Shown here: in pieces, positions 46,465-57,744 of the stretch
Layout: every line of letters begins with the position of its first letter
Position numbering within the stretch: position 1 is the first letter of the stretch
Assembly: GCA_016647705.1 (NCBI GenBank)
Contig: CM028339.1
Span: forward strand, 17,626,803-17,690,802
DNA from: Eucommia ulmoides
Taxonomy: Eukaryota > Streptophyta > Magnoliopsida > Garryales > Eucommiaceae
DNA: 64,000 nt
Reading direction: 5' to 3'
Position numbers and translations under genes: made by a program
Notes under the pieces: generated by a model
What the model was told of the DNA's origin: nothing
Databases searched by the model: none
The model's input: only the letters and a program-made list of their open reading frames with translations

Positions 46465-47820
46465 AGAATAGTCATGTTCATTTGCTCAACAACTCCATTT
46501 TGTCTAGGCTTCTTTGGAACAGTCTTCAACTTTCTTATGTCATTCTCAACACAAAATTTATCAATTTTTTCTTACAATATTCTCCGCCATTGTCTGACTT
46601 GAGTTACTTCAACTTGAGACTCGTCTCGTTCTCAATTAGGACTTTCCACTTCTTAAACACATCAAAACCGTCATCCTTGTATTTCATGAAGTAAACTCAA
46701 AGCTTCCTCGTTGCATCGTCAATAAGTATCACAAAGTAGACGGGGCCACCGAGAGACCTAATCTTCGTCGGTTCCCAAACATCGGAGTGGATCAACTCAT
46801 GTTTTTCAGTTTTAGGAGTCTTGGTGATTTTTGTAAAGCTTATCTTTCTCTGCTTGCCAAGCACGTAATATTTAAAAAGATCGACTACTACATCTTTCAA
46901 CCCTTTCAACTTGCCTCGAGAAGCAAGTATATTTATTCATTTCTTACTCATATGACCAAGCCGACGATGCCATATGACTGCATCTATTTTCGGATATGCG
47001 ACCATAATAGCACCATCAGAACCTGATGCCATATATAATGTGCCCTCGTTATTCTCTCGAGCGAGCACTATTGTGTCCTTTGACATCTTCCAAGATTTGT
47101 TGTTGAAGGTGGTAATCACCCCTACCTCCGACAACTGTCCTATGAAGATTAGGTTGCGAGTTAAACTGGGAACATGTCTAACATCTTGTAACCTAGGAAT
47201 AGAACTGTCCACTTGGGTGATTTAAACTTCTCCCTTGCTAGTAATGTTACAAGGTTCATCATCCCCCAAGCAGACCTTACCGAAGTTTCTCAGAACATAG
47301 TTGCCCAATATGTCCATCTGTGATGTGGCATAAAATTATGCATCGGAATCAATTATCCACACATCATTGCGAGTATCCAGATAAAGTATAAATGCATCTG
47401 AAGATACACCATCAGATAGATAAACCATCTCTTTGCCAATTAACTCTTGTCTTCTTAGTAGATTTGGGCGACTTCTCTTTCAATGCCTATTTTGTCCACA
47501 ATCCCAACACTTTGCATTTTTCACCTTTGACTTTTCTCGTCCCTTCGCGGACTTGGAATGACTCTTATTATTGCCACCTTTCGTCAATTTTCCTTTCCTC
47601 TCTTCAACCTTTAATATTTCCCCAGAACTCTGGCCTGAGTCCTTCATCCGAGTTTTCTCACTGATAATCGAAGTAATAACCTTTTTCTCTACAAAATTAG
47701 TACGACCAACTCTACGAACTAAGTTGTCCTAACTATCAAGTAGAGATGAGAGAAAAAGTAGGGCTTTAATTTCTTCTACGAACTTTATTTCCACTGTCTC
47801 CAACTGATCAAAGATTTCAC
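46465..47820 (-). mobile_element. Truncated Ty1/copia element: integrase, protease and gag
   Basis: On the minus strand, from 47820 down: the end of gag (IFDQLETVEIKFVEEIKALL), a zinc knuckle (CWDCGQNRH), protease (DTRNDVWIIDSDA where DSGA is expected), LQDVRHVPSLTRNLIFIGQL, IWHRRLGHMSKK, then integrase (YYVLGKQRKISF, KHELIHSDVW, LKSDNGGEY and, in another frame, KPRQNGVVEQ). These are Tnt1-type copia motifs. It stops inside the integrase, so RT and RNase H are missing. Its upstream gag half is at 52108-52360, separated by a later copia insertion. Confidence 0.85.
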
Positions 47821-47967
47821 TGTTAAAGGGGTAAATATATTGTTGAGGGTTTCCTATATTGCTTATATTTTCTTGTACTGCTCTCTAATTACTATTATAA
47901 TAGAGGGAGATGCTAACACAACTGTTAAGTCTTCTCATTCTTATCGTATCATCTTTTTACTTTAACA
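47821..47967 (+). repeat. 5' LTR of the inserted copia
   Basis: 147 bp with TGTTAAAGG start and TTTAACA end, followed by TAGTATCAAGAGC, a decayed initiator-tRNA-Met primer site (TGGTATCAGAGC). Confidence 0.85.
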
Positions 47968-48699
47968 TAGTATCAAGAGCAAGTTATGGGATCATAATCT
48001 CATAGTTGTGTTCAATTTTAATTTATTTTTCCTTTCCTCCACTAAGAAAAAAAACACAAAACAATTCTAAAAACCCTAGAATGAACATTTTCAGCCCACA
48101 CATCCCCATCACCTCTTAATAGCGCGTCACCACCCAACTACCACTCAGATCTGGCATCGTCCAGACTAGAACCCACTTTGTCATCACAGTTTCAACCTTC
48201 ATCATCACTGATCAGCAACATCTGTCATTGCCAATCGAACCTCCATCGCAACCATTGTCTACCCTCATCGATTGTTACTAGAGCTTGTTGATCTTCGTCG
48301 ACTATCACCGGACCTTCGTCGATCACATATCATGATGACTTTTGGCCCAAATATGTTCATTGCTATAATTCGCCATCCAGATCCTGAACTTCACAACCTC
48401 GTTTAAAGGATCACCGAGCTCTTGCAATACTGTAGTCACTATCATAGCCACCACCATCTAGATCCGATGTTGCCGTTGCCATTCGTCAATGTAAGCTACA
48501 TCCAAGATCTGCCTTAAGTTAAGTTCTCAAATTTGTTGTGTTAAGCTAAGTTCTTATTATCTTATTCAATGTCTTAAATTATTTGTTTGTATGTTCTATT
48601 AGTTTTTGTAAGTTTTCTTTTTTTGGGGTTGTTTCCCTTGACCATTATTGTTAGTTATTGTATTAGGGTGTACTATTTTATTCGTTTAACATATTACTA

Positions 48700-49304
48700 A
48701 TGTCGATTGTGGTACCTCAATTGTTACCCACTCATAAGTTGAATGTGTTAAAAATTATACAAGTCACCATTACCAATAAAGGGAAACGCGGTGGTCGAGA
48801 AAGTCGAAGTAATGATTTTCGGGGTGGCCAAGGTAGCCATTGTCGTGGTAAACATCATCAGTGCTTATTTTTTAGGAAGAAAAACCATACCCAAGATAGG
48901 TGTTGGTACGTAGTTGATCGTTTTCCTAAGTATGCTCATGCGACAATTTCTAATCAAGTCACTCCCGTTTCATCATTTGAGTCTTAAACTCCTAAGGAAA
49001 ATCTGATGACGTGTATGCTTCATTCCTCCAGTTTAAGGCATCCCAACATTCATTCACCCCCACTACTTCTCTAGCTCATCCACGTAACCCTATTGAATGT
49101 CTTTCTTTTCATCTTTCCCCTTCTACACTTTGGGTTATCGACTCCGCTGTCATTGATGACATGTCAGGTACCTCTTCTTTATTTACACATATTCAGTCAT
49201 CTCCCTCATTGTCCCTTGTTACTGTTACTGATGGTTCTACTGTTCTTGTTCATGGTATTGGCACAGTGCAACTTTCGCCTTCTTTCTCTTTATCCTCTGT
49301 CTAG
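48700..49304 (+). pseudogene. copia gag end and protease
   Basis: The zinc knuckle reads CLFFRKKNHTQDRCW (second Cys now Phe). Protease reads LWVIDSAVIDDMSGTSSLF, where the family has WVIDSGAxDHMSG, so the active-site Gly-Ala is damaged. The 5' two-thirds of gag (48000-48690) is not recognisable and is pyrimidine-rich. A T-rich then TA-rich tract (49310-49360) lies after the protease. Confidence 0.75.
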
Positions 49305-49314
49305 TGTATTCTTT

Positions 49315-49347
<33 letters not shown>

Positions 49348-49524
49348 TATATATATATCATTCAGTAAGATTACTCAACAACTTAATTGTTCTATTTGTT
49401 TTTTTCCTAATTCTATCATTATCCAGGAATTGAAAAGATAGAAGATAATTAGCGTAGGGCACGAGAAAAATGGCCTTTAATAATTTGACGATCACAACAA
49501 GACACATGTTATCCTGCCCATTGC

Positions 49525-50100
49525 ATGCTCTACTACTGCATCTGCCCACCAAATTCATTGTCTCGTATAGGTCATCCATGTATTGCCAATCTCAAGGTAC
49601 TTGTTCTTGGTTTACATCATATGTCCTCCTTAGAATGTGAGTCTTGTCAGTTGGGAAAGTATCATCGTACTTCATTTGCTTCCCCGGCACAGTTTCGAGC
49701 ATCGAGCCCTTTTAGTTTAGCTCATTCATACGTTTGGGGTCCTTCTTATATTGGCTCTACATTAGGCTTTCATTAATTTGTCATATTTGTCAATGACTTA
49801 TCTAAGGTTACATGGCTCTATTTAATAAAAGATCATTCTGAATTGTTTTTCATTTTCTCTTCCTTCTGTGCTAAAATTAAAACTTAATTTAATGTGCTTG
49901 TGCGTACACTTGCTTCATGTCGCAGTCTGGTATACCGCATAAGTCTTCTTATCCTTACACACCGCAACAAAATGGAGTCATTGAGCGTAAGAATCGATAT
50001 CTCCTAGAAATGGCTTGAACTTTAATGCTTGAGATGAATGTTCCTAAACACTTCTAGGCATATGTTATTCTTATCGCTTGCTTCTTGATAAATAGAATGA
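49525..50100 (+). pseudogene. copia integrase fragments
   Basis: CESCQLGKYHRTSF and SLAHSYVWGPSYIGS match the zinc-binding end and first core motif (the usual HSDVWGP Asp is Tyr). VIFVNDLSKVTWLYLIKDHS follows. In another frame at about 49960, TPQQNGVIERKNRYLLEMA keeps the catalytic Glu. Frameshifts separate the parts. Confidence 0.75.
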
Positions 50101-50739
50101 CATCTTCTACCATGAACAACAAAGTTCCATATTCAATTTTCTTTTCCTGATCAACTTAGGTTACCTCCTCATACCTTTGCGTGTGTCTGTTTTGTCCACC
50201 AACTGACTCTAGATAAGGATAAGTTAGATTTTCGTTCCATAAAATGTGTGTTCCTTGGTTATTCTCGCACACAAATGGGTTATCTGTGTTATAATCTTTT
50301 TTTACGTCGCCCTTTCATATGTGTAGATGTCACATTCTTTTAGTCCACCCCTTACTAGTTTGCCCTATCCTCTTAGAAAAATATGGTCACCCTTTTTTTA
50401 CCAAGCCTCCTAGACCTGATACTATCTTCTTCCACTCCAGACCCTATCCTACTTAGTCATCTTTCACTGCCTTTGCAGGTATACTCTTGTCACCAAAAAG
50501 TTGCTTGTACCGTCGAGCCCATCGTCTTTGTGTCTTCAGATTCTTTTCCAATTTATCCATCTGTGTCTAACTTAGACATACTCATTATTGTCCGGAAGGG
50601 TAAGCACACATATACTAAGCATCTTATTTCTAACTTTGTCTCGTATGCACACCTATCTCCTTCAGATTCTTTTTTATTGCTTTTTTATCATCTGTTTCTA
50701 TTCCTGAGTCTGTCTAAGAGATTCTCAGTCACCCTAGTT

Positions 50740-51195
50740 GGACGGTCGCAATGGAAGAAGAAATTTTAGTCTTACATCTGAAGGGTACTTGGGATCTCGT
50801 CTCGCTTCCGCCTGACAAAAGAATAGTTGGACGTAAATGGGTGTACATAGTCAAAGGTCATCCGGATGGCACCATTGATCGACTCAAGGCTCATTTAGTT
50901 GTCAAATGTTATACTCTTCAACGTTGTGGAGTCAATCATTCCGTGTTCTACAGGCATAGTAAGGTTGGGAGAATATTGTTAATTGTGTATGTGAATGATA
51001 TCGTGATTACCGAGGATGACCACTATGGTATTCAAGAACTCAAAATATTTTTGTATAGCAAGTTTCAAACCAAATATTTGGGTCAATTGAAGTATTTCTT
51101 GGAGATTGAAATTACTCGATCAAGTGAAGGTATTTACCTGTGTCAAAAGAAATATTTTCTTGATTTGTTGAATGAAACAGGAATGTTATGAGCTA
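50740..51195 (+). pseudogene. copia reverse transcriptase with internal deletion
   Basis: It starts LHLKGTWDLVSLPPDKRIVG, RKWVYIVKGHPDGTIDRLKA, then jumps from KCYTLQRCGVN to HSVFYRHSKVGRILLIVY, skipping the middle of RT. The catalytic box reads VYVNDIVITEDD, with Asn replacing the first Asp of YVDD. The frame is otherwise open up to 51191. Confidence 0.85.
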
Positions 51196-51943
51196 AATTG
51201 ATTGATTCACCTATGGATCTAAACAACAAACTATTGGCAGATCAGGGTGTACTACTAACAAATTCAGCGCAATATGGACAGTTAGTTGGGAAGTTGAACT
51301 ACTTGACGGTAATTAAATCAAATATTTCCTTTGCTGTTAGTCTTATCAGTCAATTCTTGGATCGTCCCACGACTTATCACTGGAATGCAGTGATTCGTAT
51401 TCTTTGATATCTAAATGGTGCTCCAAGATGTGGTAGGTTATATCTGAACTTCGGTCACACTCAAATTAAGGGAAACACAGATGAAAATTGGGCAGGATCT
51501 CTCTCATATAGGAAGTCTACTACAGGATATTGTGTGTTTATTTGAGATAATCTCGTTTCTTGGAAGAGTAAAAAGTAGACAGTTGTGGCTCGCTAAAATC
51601 AGAATAAAGAGCGATGGCCCATACCACTTGTGAGATAACTTGGTTGAAATATTTATTGGAAGAACTTGGATATGAACACTCTTCACCAATGGATTTGATA
51701 TGTGATAATCAAGCAGAACTCCACATTGCATCAAATCCAGTCTTCTATGAAAGAACAAAGCACATTGAAATTGATTGTCATTTCATTCGAGAGAATGTAT
51801 TGCAAAAGCAGATTGAAACTAAACATGTAAAGTCAATTGATAACTTAGTTGATGTATTTACTAAACCGTTAGGGGGATCAAGGATAAAGTATATCCGTAA
51901 CAAGCTAAAAACATACAATATATATGATCCAGCTTAAGGTGAG
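51196..51943 (+). pseudogene. copia RNase H
   Basis: YGQLVGKLNYLTVIKSNISF, STTGYCVFI, AHTTCEITWLKYLLEELGYE, ERTKHIEIDCHFIRENVL and LVDVFTKPLGG are RNase H and C-terminal pol motifs. Stops at 51406, 51545, 51577 and 51595. The pol frame ends at 51935 before the polypurine region and 3' LTR. Confidence 0.8.
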
Positions 51944-52102
51944 TGTTAAAGGGGTAATTATGTTTTTTCTGTACTATTGAGGGTTTTCCATATTACTTAG
52001 GGTTTCTTGTACTATTCCCTAATTACTATTATAAATAAAAGGAAAAGTTAACCCAATTGTTAGGCCTTCTCATTATTATCGTATCCTCTTTTCACTTTAA
52101 CA
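51944..52102 (+). repeat. 3' LTR of the inserted copia
   Basis: 159 bp, same ends as the 5' LTR, followed by the TTCAC duplication. It differs from the 5' LTR by substitutions and small indels visible by eye. Confidence 0.85.
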
Positions 52103-52107
52103 TTCAC

Positions 52108-52360
52108 AAACATGATAGATGTATTCTGAAACATCATCATGCTCTTCCATATTCATCCTGAAGAGTTTTCGAAGACTAAACAATTTGTTCGCCACCGTGC
52201 GAGTTTCGTACATGCTCTCAAGATCATCAATCAATTCCTTTGCCAGTCTTCTTCTTTTTTACATTACTTAACATTGTGCTTAACAATGTAAACTGAACTA
52301 TTCTCAGTGCCTTGTTTAACATGTTACATGGAATCAGATTCCCTAAATACCCTACGATCA
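52108..52360 (-). mobile_element. gag fragment of the minus-strand copia
   Basis: The minus strand reads ALRIVQFTLLSTMLS, RLAKELIDDLESMYETRTVA, NKLFSLRKLFRMNMEEHDDV and SEYIYHVCE. This is the copia gag segment before the zinc knuckle (family: LWDKLESxY, NKIYLRQELFxLKM). It continues at 47815 beyond the inserted copia. Confidence 0.75.
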
Positions 52361-52469
52361 CATGATAAATAAGATATATTTTCCTCGTTAATTTTTCAGA
52401 TAATGGATTTCTAAATTATATTGGAGTAGTAAATTAATTAATGATCGCATAAAAGGTAATCGACCATAC

Positions 52470-52995
52470 CATATATGTCGGAAGTGATGAGAGAATTTAG
52501 CAGAGTGGCGCCGAAATTTCCTCTGTCGGGGCTGAGAATCTCCTTGGGAGTCATGGAATAGAGGTACCGAACCATTCGCCGCCGTCCGTAATTGGCAGCG
52601 ACGATAGCCGGAAGAGTGTCGTCGTCATGGTCATTGGCGATGCTGACCAGCTGGGAGTTCTTCTTGACCATCGACCTCACAAGCTTCGTGTCAGAGCCAA
52701 TGGCGGCTAGGGAGAGCGGCGTGGCACCGAACTCGTTGATGAGCGCTAGGTCATGCGAATCCATCAGTTTCACCAGCTCTTCCGCTATGCGGTGGTGTCC
52801 ATTCAGTATTGCGACGTGGAGGGCGGTGTCCGCGTGGGAAGAAATCCTCGCCCGCAAGGCAGTGGGGTTCCCGTTGATCTGCCTTTTGACCTCCTCCCAC
52901 TTGCCGTTCTTCACCGCCTTGTAGAGGTGGTCGTACTCAATGTGCTCCGTTATTCCTGCACGCGTTTCTTTAACGTTGATCAAACGGAATTTCAT
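52470..52995 (-). CDS. ANK-PGG gene exon 1: N-terminal ankyrin repeats
   Basis: It starts at the ATG at 52995 (MKFRLINVKETRAGITEHIE) and runs 526 nt to TATATG|GTATGG at 52469. Ankyrin repeats are clear: EYDHLYKAVKNGKWEEVKRQ, then HADTALHVAILNGHHRIAEE, FGATPLSLAAIGSDTKLVRS and DTLPAIVAANYGRRRMVRYL. It ends NSLITSDIY plus one base of the D codon completed by exon 2. The frame is open. The few codons beyond 52470 (MVDYLLCDH) are intron read-through. GC content is markedly higher than the flanks. An opposite-strand frame (52592-52924) is its shadow. Confidence 0.9.
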
Positions 52996-53110
52996 TTGAG
53001 GTTGTGCTGGAGCAACTAAGAGAGAAAAGGAAAAATCGCTCTATTCTTTATTTTTAGTTGTAAAAGATGGGTCAATTTTAGACCAAAAAACAACTTTGAA
53101 GTCACCTTTT
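52996..53110 (-). promoter_or_regulatory. Likely 5' UTR/proximal promoter of the ANK-PGG gene
   Basis: Upstream of the start codon on the minus strand is TTTTCCTTTTCTCTCTTAGT, a CT-rich leader typical of plant 5' UTRs. I see no certain TATA box within 150 bp; TA-rich repeats (53225-53290) lie farther out. Confidence 0.3.
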
Positions 53111-55164
53111 AAGTACTAAAAATTAATATTAATTTTAAAACCAAGTTTCATAAAATCCCACATTTTGATGTTAAATTCTATTAACAAACTGTTCCGCTTA
53201 AATGATTTGGGCCCAATATATGTTTGTATATTATATATGTAAATATTTATAGTTAGTGTATGTGTGTGTGTGTATATATATATATATCAAAGTATCAAAG
53301 TGATTTATTTTTCATTTTATAAAAAATATTCATTTTTTTAAAAACAAATTTATAGCCTAAACCGGACCGAACAAAACCTTTCCTGCAATACAATGCCCGA
53401 ATTTCTAGCCCAGGCCAGATTCTCCTAGTCCGGTTGATAAACGCACAAACATCGTATTTGATTTAAAAATTAGTAACAAATTTTACGGCCTATTATTCAG
53501 CTAACTGTCTTATTACATTATTCTTTTTAAAAAAAAATAAAAATCATTATTTATGTTAGAGGTCTAAAATCACTGCACTATACTTTTACATAAAAAAAAT
53601 TGCAGTATTTTTTATTTACTGCATTAGAAATCGTGTGTTTGTTTGAGTGGAAAATGGATGAATGAAAAAAAAATAGAATAAAAAAAAGAAAAACAAGAAA
53701 AATATTTTTTAACACTTACTTTCTCTGTCATTTGACAAATAAATCATGAAGACTGAGTATTTTGTGGTTAAATGGATAAATATACTTATTCCTAAAAAAA
53801 TGTATTTTTGCCTTTTTATCTTTCAAAAAATTCAACACCCTTATTTTAAAAAATTTAAAAACAAAAAAAAAGAAAGCACCCTAACTTCCACACCCCTCCT
53901 AGCCACGTGATGTCAATTCTCTGTCGGCACCCAATAGAGTCAGTCGCCCCCTCCCCCCCCCCCAAAACCACCACCAACTTCTTCTTCTTTCTTCTCACGC
54001 CGAATCTAAAAATCTAGTGTCATGCGCTGGATCTTTGGCGTCGGATCTGCAAATCCAGTGCCCTCTTCTTCTTATTCTTCCTTCTTCTCCTTTTTCTTTC
54101 TACGTAAAATATACACACACTAGTGGTGTACTGTGCCTAAATTCACTTATAAATTTATTTTAAAGAAAGAAGACTCTATATGTGAGTGGGGTAGAGGGAT
54201 TAGATGAAAGAAAAGTGAGTAGTTAGAGATCTCTAGAGAGAACAACAATGATAAGTTTGAGGTGAGAACTTACAAAAATTTTAGGGGTGTAATATCTAGG
54301 AGATTTTTTTTTTTTAACCCAAAATTAAGTCAATCTCAACTATTCATATTTTAAAATTAAACACTGACCGCTAAATGATTTTTACATTTAAAATCCATCC
54401 TAATATTTATGGCCTAAGGATTTTTGGTCTCTAAATGCAGTATATCATTTTTTAATTGTACAAGTGTAAAAATATAATAAATAATAAAAATTACTAATAA
54501 AGTACAATAAAATATTTAAAGACTACAAAATATAATTTAACTTAACCGCTTTAGAAGTAGGGGTATGAAATTTTTAGGCATGCAATTTTCAAAAAAAAAT
54601 AAAATCATAATTCAAGCTCATTCACCCATTTTCCTTGAATCAATCTCAACCCTTTTTATGAAAAAATATTTTTTTCAAAAAAAAACAACCCAATTTAGTA
54701 TCTAATTCGTGCCTAAAGGCACTAATTTTAATTCATTACAATAATCTTGAATGTCTTATATTTAGTTCAAATACTTAAAAAAATATATTTTATTGAATAT
54801 TTGTCATTTAATTCCTCAACAAAATATAAATCAACCAATGGAATTTTCTTCAAACATCCAATATAAAAAATATCTCCAATGTAAAATATCTAATTGAATA
54901 GTTTGTTGGGAGTTTCATGATCTAAATCAACCATTATTTATTTGTCGAGATAGTTTCTTGGAAGTTCCATCATCTTAGACCTTGGATCTAATCCAATGTT
55001 TAGAATGCCTTCTAAATCTTTTAATGTTGACCTTTAGATATCGAATCCCACGGTTTAAAGTGTCTCAAATGTAAAATATGTTTTGATTTATAGAAAATAG
55101 ATTTATTTTTTTCAAATTCGCCTTCGGATTTATAAATTTGGCATATATAATGATTAAGCCGAAA
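53111..55164. other. Unrecognised DNA upstream of the ANK-PGG gene
   Basis: AT-rich. GT/TA microsatellite at 53257-53288, a C-run at 53951-53962 inside a GC-richer patch (53870-54070), poly-A runs near 53660-53870. No open frame or repeat terminus that I can support. Confidence 0.5.
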
Positions 55165-57385
55165 ATTGGTTCGTTGGAAATAGAAATTTGGGATTCAGAA
55201 TGAACGATCTTCTTAATGTTGGTTCTTGCAAAACGATGCACTATGTGTGGGTGTACTAGCGTTGCACCTCTAGCGTGAGAATCAATAGGATTTTTCTTAA
55301 GGAATTATGACAGAGTATTGGCTAGAAAAAAGGTAACATACCTACATTGATCCCTGCTTTGATATTTATAGGAGAAGAAAGATTATTTTGGCTAGTCTTC
55401 CATAAATCTCGATCTATTTTCTTATCGAGTCCGTGGATATTGTGGGATATGGAGTAATGAATGGTTATTTCTGAAATCGTAATAGCTATTTCTTAATCAG
55501 GAGGAGACTAATGAGTGGTTTAGTTACCAACAAATCAAGTACTTTTAGATTCAAATATTTGTGGATTTTCAAGTATTTTGGTTAGTTTAATATGTTTTTG
55601 TGTTGTTTGGTAGGAATACAAATAAATGGGAGAAAAGATGCAAAATATGTACAGGTGCAGTAACTTCAAGACTGATTTTGACCATGATTCAATCTGATTT
55701 TGGAAACACTAAAAACATGTAAGTTGTATATTTACGTCTTATCTTTCCATAACCTTTTGAATAATCTCAATCGGAGTTCAAACGACAAAGTTACAACCAA
55801 AATACAAACTAGGCGTCAGCGTAGTCCAAAGCACGCTACAGCGCGAATTTGAGCGCACTACACCATCAACGTTGATGGGTTGGTTTCTGCCCATAGCATG
55901 TTGCAGTGCCTTCTGCATCGTATTTAACCCAAAAACTCTATCTCTCAACCCTATAAATATCCCTTTTTGGCTCAAACAAAAGGGGGGATGAAATTAAGAG
56001 AGAAAGTGACGATTTTGGGGAGAGGAAAACACCATTTTGAGGTGATTTTGGGCTAGAAAATTCCGGATGGTGGCTATTTGATGTGAAATTGAAGAGGAAA
56101 ACACCATTTGTGGTACTTGGAGTTGAAGAGTTGGAGCTCAACCCCACAATAAGCATTTTCTCTTCCCTTCTCTCTCCCTAATCTTGATATAATTTCATAT
56201 TTGTAATATTGTATTAAACATGTTTACATTTATTATTTTATTGAAAATATTGATTATGGATTTATCTATGTTGTGTTCGTAATTTAATCTAGGGTTTGAT
56301 GTAGTCTCGTTTGAATCATGTTTATACTATTTTGTTAATTTTTAATTTTAATTCCATTTTATGCAACTCCTAGATTTAATGTGTTTGATTCATGTGGCCA
56401 ATGAATTAGATGAGTTTAGGTTATGAATTTTATATTCGGGAGAGGTTGAATTCGTAACCGAAATTGGGAATGCATAATTTAGGTTGTTGTAAGTCTGGGA
56501 GGATATCAATACCTAAGTAATCTAGTTGGGAATTTAGGATTTTGTTAAATCAGGAGGTGATCAAGTTTTAGATTTACCAACTAGGTTTTCTATTTAAAAT
56601 TGTGTTTGCCTTCTAAATGTTTCCAATTTATGCTCACATACAGTATTTTAGTTGAGTTGAGAATTTGGGATTTGACACTCGGGAGAGGTAATCTCGGGTT
56701 CGAACTTAGATTAAACACAATGTAAGCTTTAATAGATCGTGATATATTTAGAGTTTGCGTAATCTATAAGGTCGGGTTTAACGAATGTTTTTACCTAAAT
56801 ACTAAATAGGAATATCAGTATTGAAGTGTTTCTATATTCTCCCACTTGACCCCCGGGAGAAGTAGTGAGAGAGCAATAGCATGGGGACCTTGATTTTTGA
56901 ATAAATATAATTAACTAATAATTACTTAATAGAAAAACATGGGAATAACGAGATGAAATCAAACCCCTAGAACATTTGTGCATAGATAATCCATATTTTA
57001 TTTTGTTTTTGAATTTATTTTGTTTTAGTTTCTTTTTATAAAAAAAAAACCCAAAAATTGAAAGCCTAAATAAATTTAGGTTACGATAATTGCGGTACTT
57101 AACGACAATATAAACCAATCCCTGTGGATAGAACAGTCCTTACTCTTCCTACACTATTAAAACTTGACCCATACACTTGCGGTATTGTAGCGACAAATAA
57201 ATCACTACTAGAGACCGTTACAATTACTCCTGAGTAGGGACGACAGTAATAGCGCATCTCAGGGTTGATGACCGTGCTCGGGATATGTGGTTGGTGTATT
57301 TGCTCGTCATAGTAGCTTTCTCAGGATACTAGTAGGACTTCTTGGGTGCCAATATGTGTGCCTTGTCTTGCTTTTACAGCTGACC
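55165..57385 (-). repeat. 3' LTR of a decayed Tat-like gypsy element, split by a solo LTR
   Basis: 55165-55508 and 57216-57385 together match 60268-60970 (GAGAATCAATA, TTTTTCTTAAGGAATT, AGTCTTCCATAAATCTCGAT, ATAGAGCATCTYAGGG, in short phrases). The gap is an LTR of another family. On the minus strand this is the downstream LTR. The element has no intact termini that I can define to the base. Confidence 0.6.
55509..57210 (+). repeat. Solo LTR, 1.7 kb, Athila-like
   Basis: Flanked by GAGAC on both sides (55504-55508 and 57211-57215). Internal sequence is related to the main Athila-like LTR family: TTTGACACTCGGGAGAGGTA, AATTGCGGTACTTAACGAC, CCCATACACTTGCGGTATTG. The ends read TAATGAGTGG and CACTACTA, that is TA...TA where TG...CA is expected; both changes are C-to-T type transitions. 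No internal region, so a solo LTR left by LTR-LTR recombination is the simplest reading. Confidence 0.7.
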
Positions 57386-57744
57386 TTGGAGGTATGGTCC
57401 TTGTGGTATCACATATGTGGTGCATGGATGGTGGTAAGGGATTCGTGGCAGAGATTCAGACCCAACTAGAATATCCCTCATCAGATACCACTTATTCCTG
57501 TGAATGCAAGGCTACATGTTGGACAATACAAACAAGAAGATGACTCTCATGCTCGGGCTTAGTGCGAAACAAAAATGGTCCCTCCTTAAATATGGCACAA
57601 AATCGGAAGTGTTTCACACCTAAAGCACATTAAACATTTAATGTTTTAGGATGATTTGATGGACACGTTATCTCATCTACGTAGGTGATAGTTAGAGTGA
57701 CTGCCACAGGGATATGCCCTACAATAAAGATATGAATACCCCTC

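Larger units (their letters stand above)
47821..52102 (+). mobile_element. Ty1/copia element, 4.28 kb, inserted in the minus-strand copia gag
   Basis: LTRs 47821-47967 and 51944-52102 both start TGTTAAAGGGGTAA and end TTTAACA. Perfect 5-bp target-site duplication TTCAC at 47816-47820 and 52103-52107. Joining across the duplication restores the gag order of the host copia (HVCE... to ...SEIFDQL). The coding region is decayed and internally deleted. Confidence 0.9.
24409..52995 (-). pseudogene. Ankyrin-repeat/PGG-domain membrane protein gene (ACD6-like family), five exons with giant introns and one frameshift
   Basis: Five minus-strand exons join in consistent phase: 52995-52470 (526 nt, ends phase 1), 43866-43717 (150 nt), 43603-43418 (186 nt), 25622-25190 (433 nt), 25032-24409 (624 nt). 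The conceptual product, about 640 residues, has N-terminal ankyrin repeats, a His/acid-rich linker, more ankyrin repeats and a C-terminal PGG domain with four hydrophobic segments, the normal layout and length of plant ANK-PGG proteins. These sit in membranes, and some (ACD6) act in defence and cell-death signalling; the role of this copy is unknown. Introns 2 and 4 are small (113 and 157 nt); introns 1 and 3 are 8.6 and 17.8 kb, filled with transposons. Exon 4 has a frameshift, so this is either a young pseudogene or an intact gene with an assembly error. Confidence 0.75.

Noticed and set aside
52592..53019. Plus-strand open frames of 88-110 codons
   Set aside because: Antisense shadows of the ankyrin exon 1.
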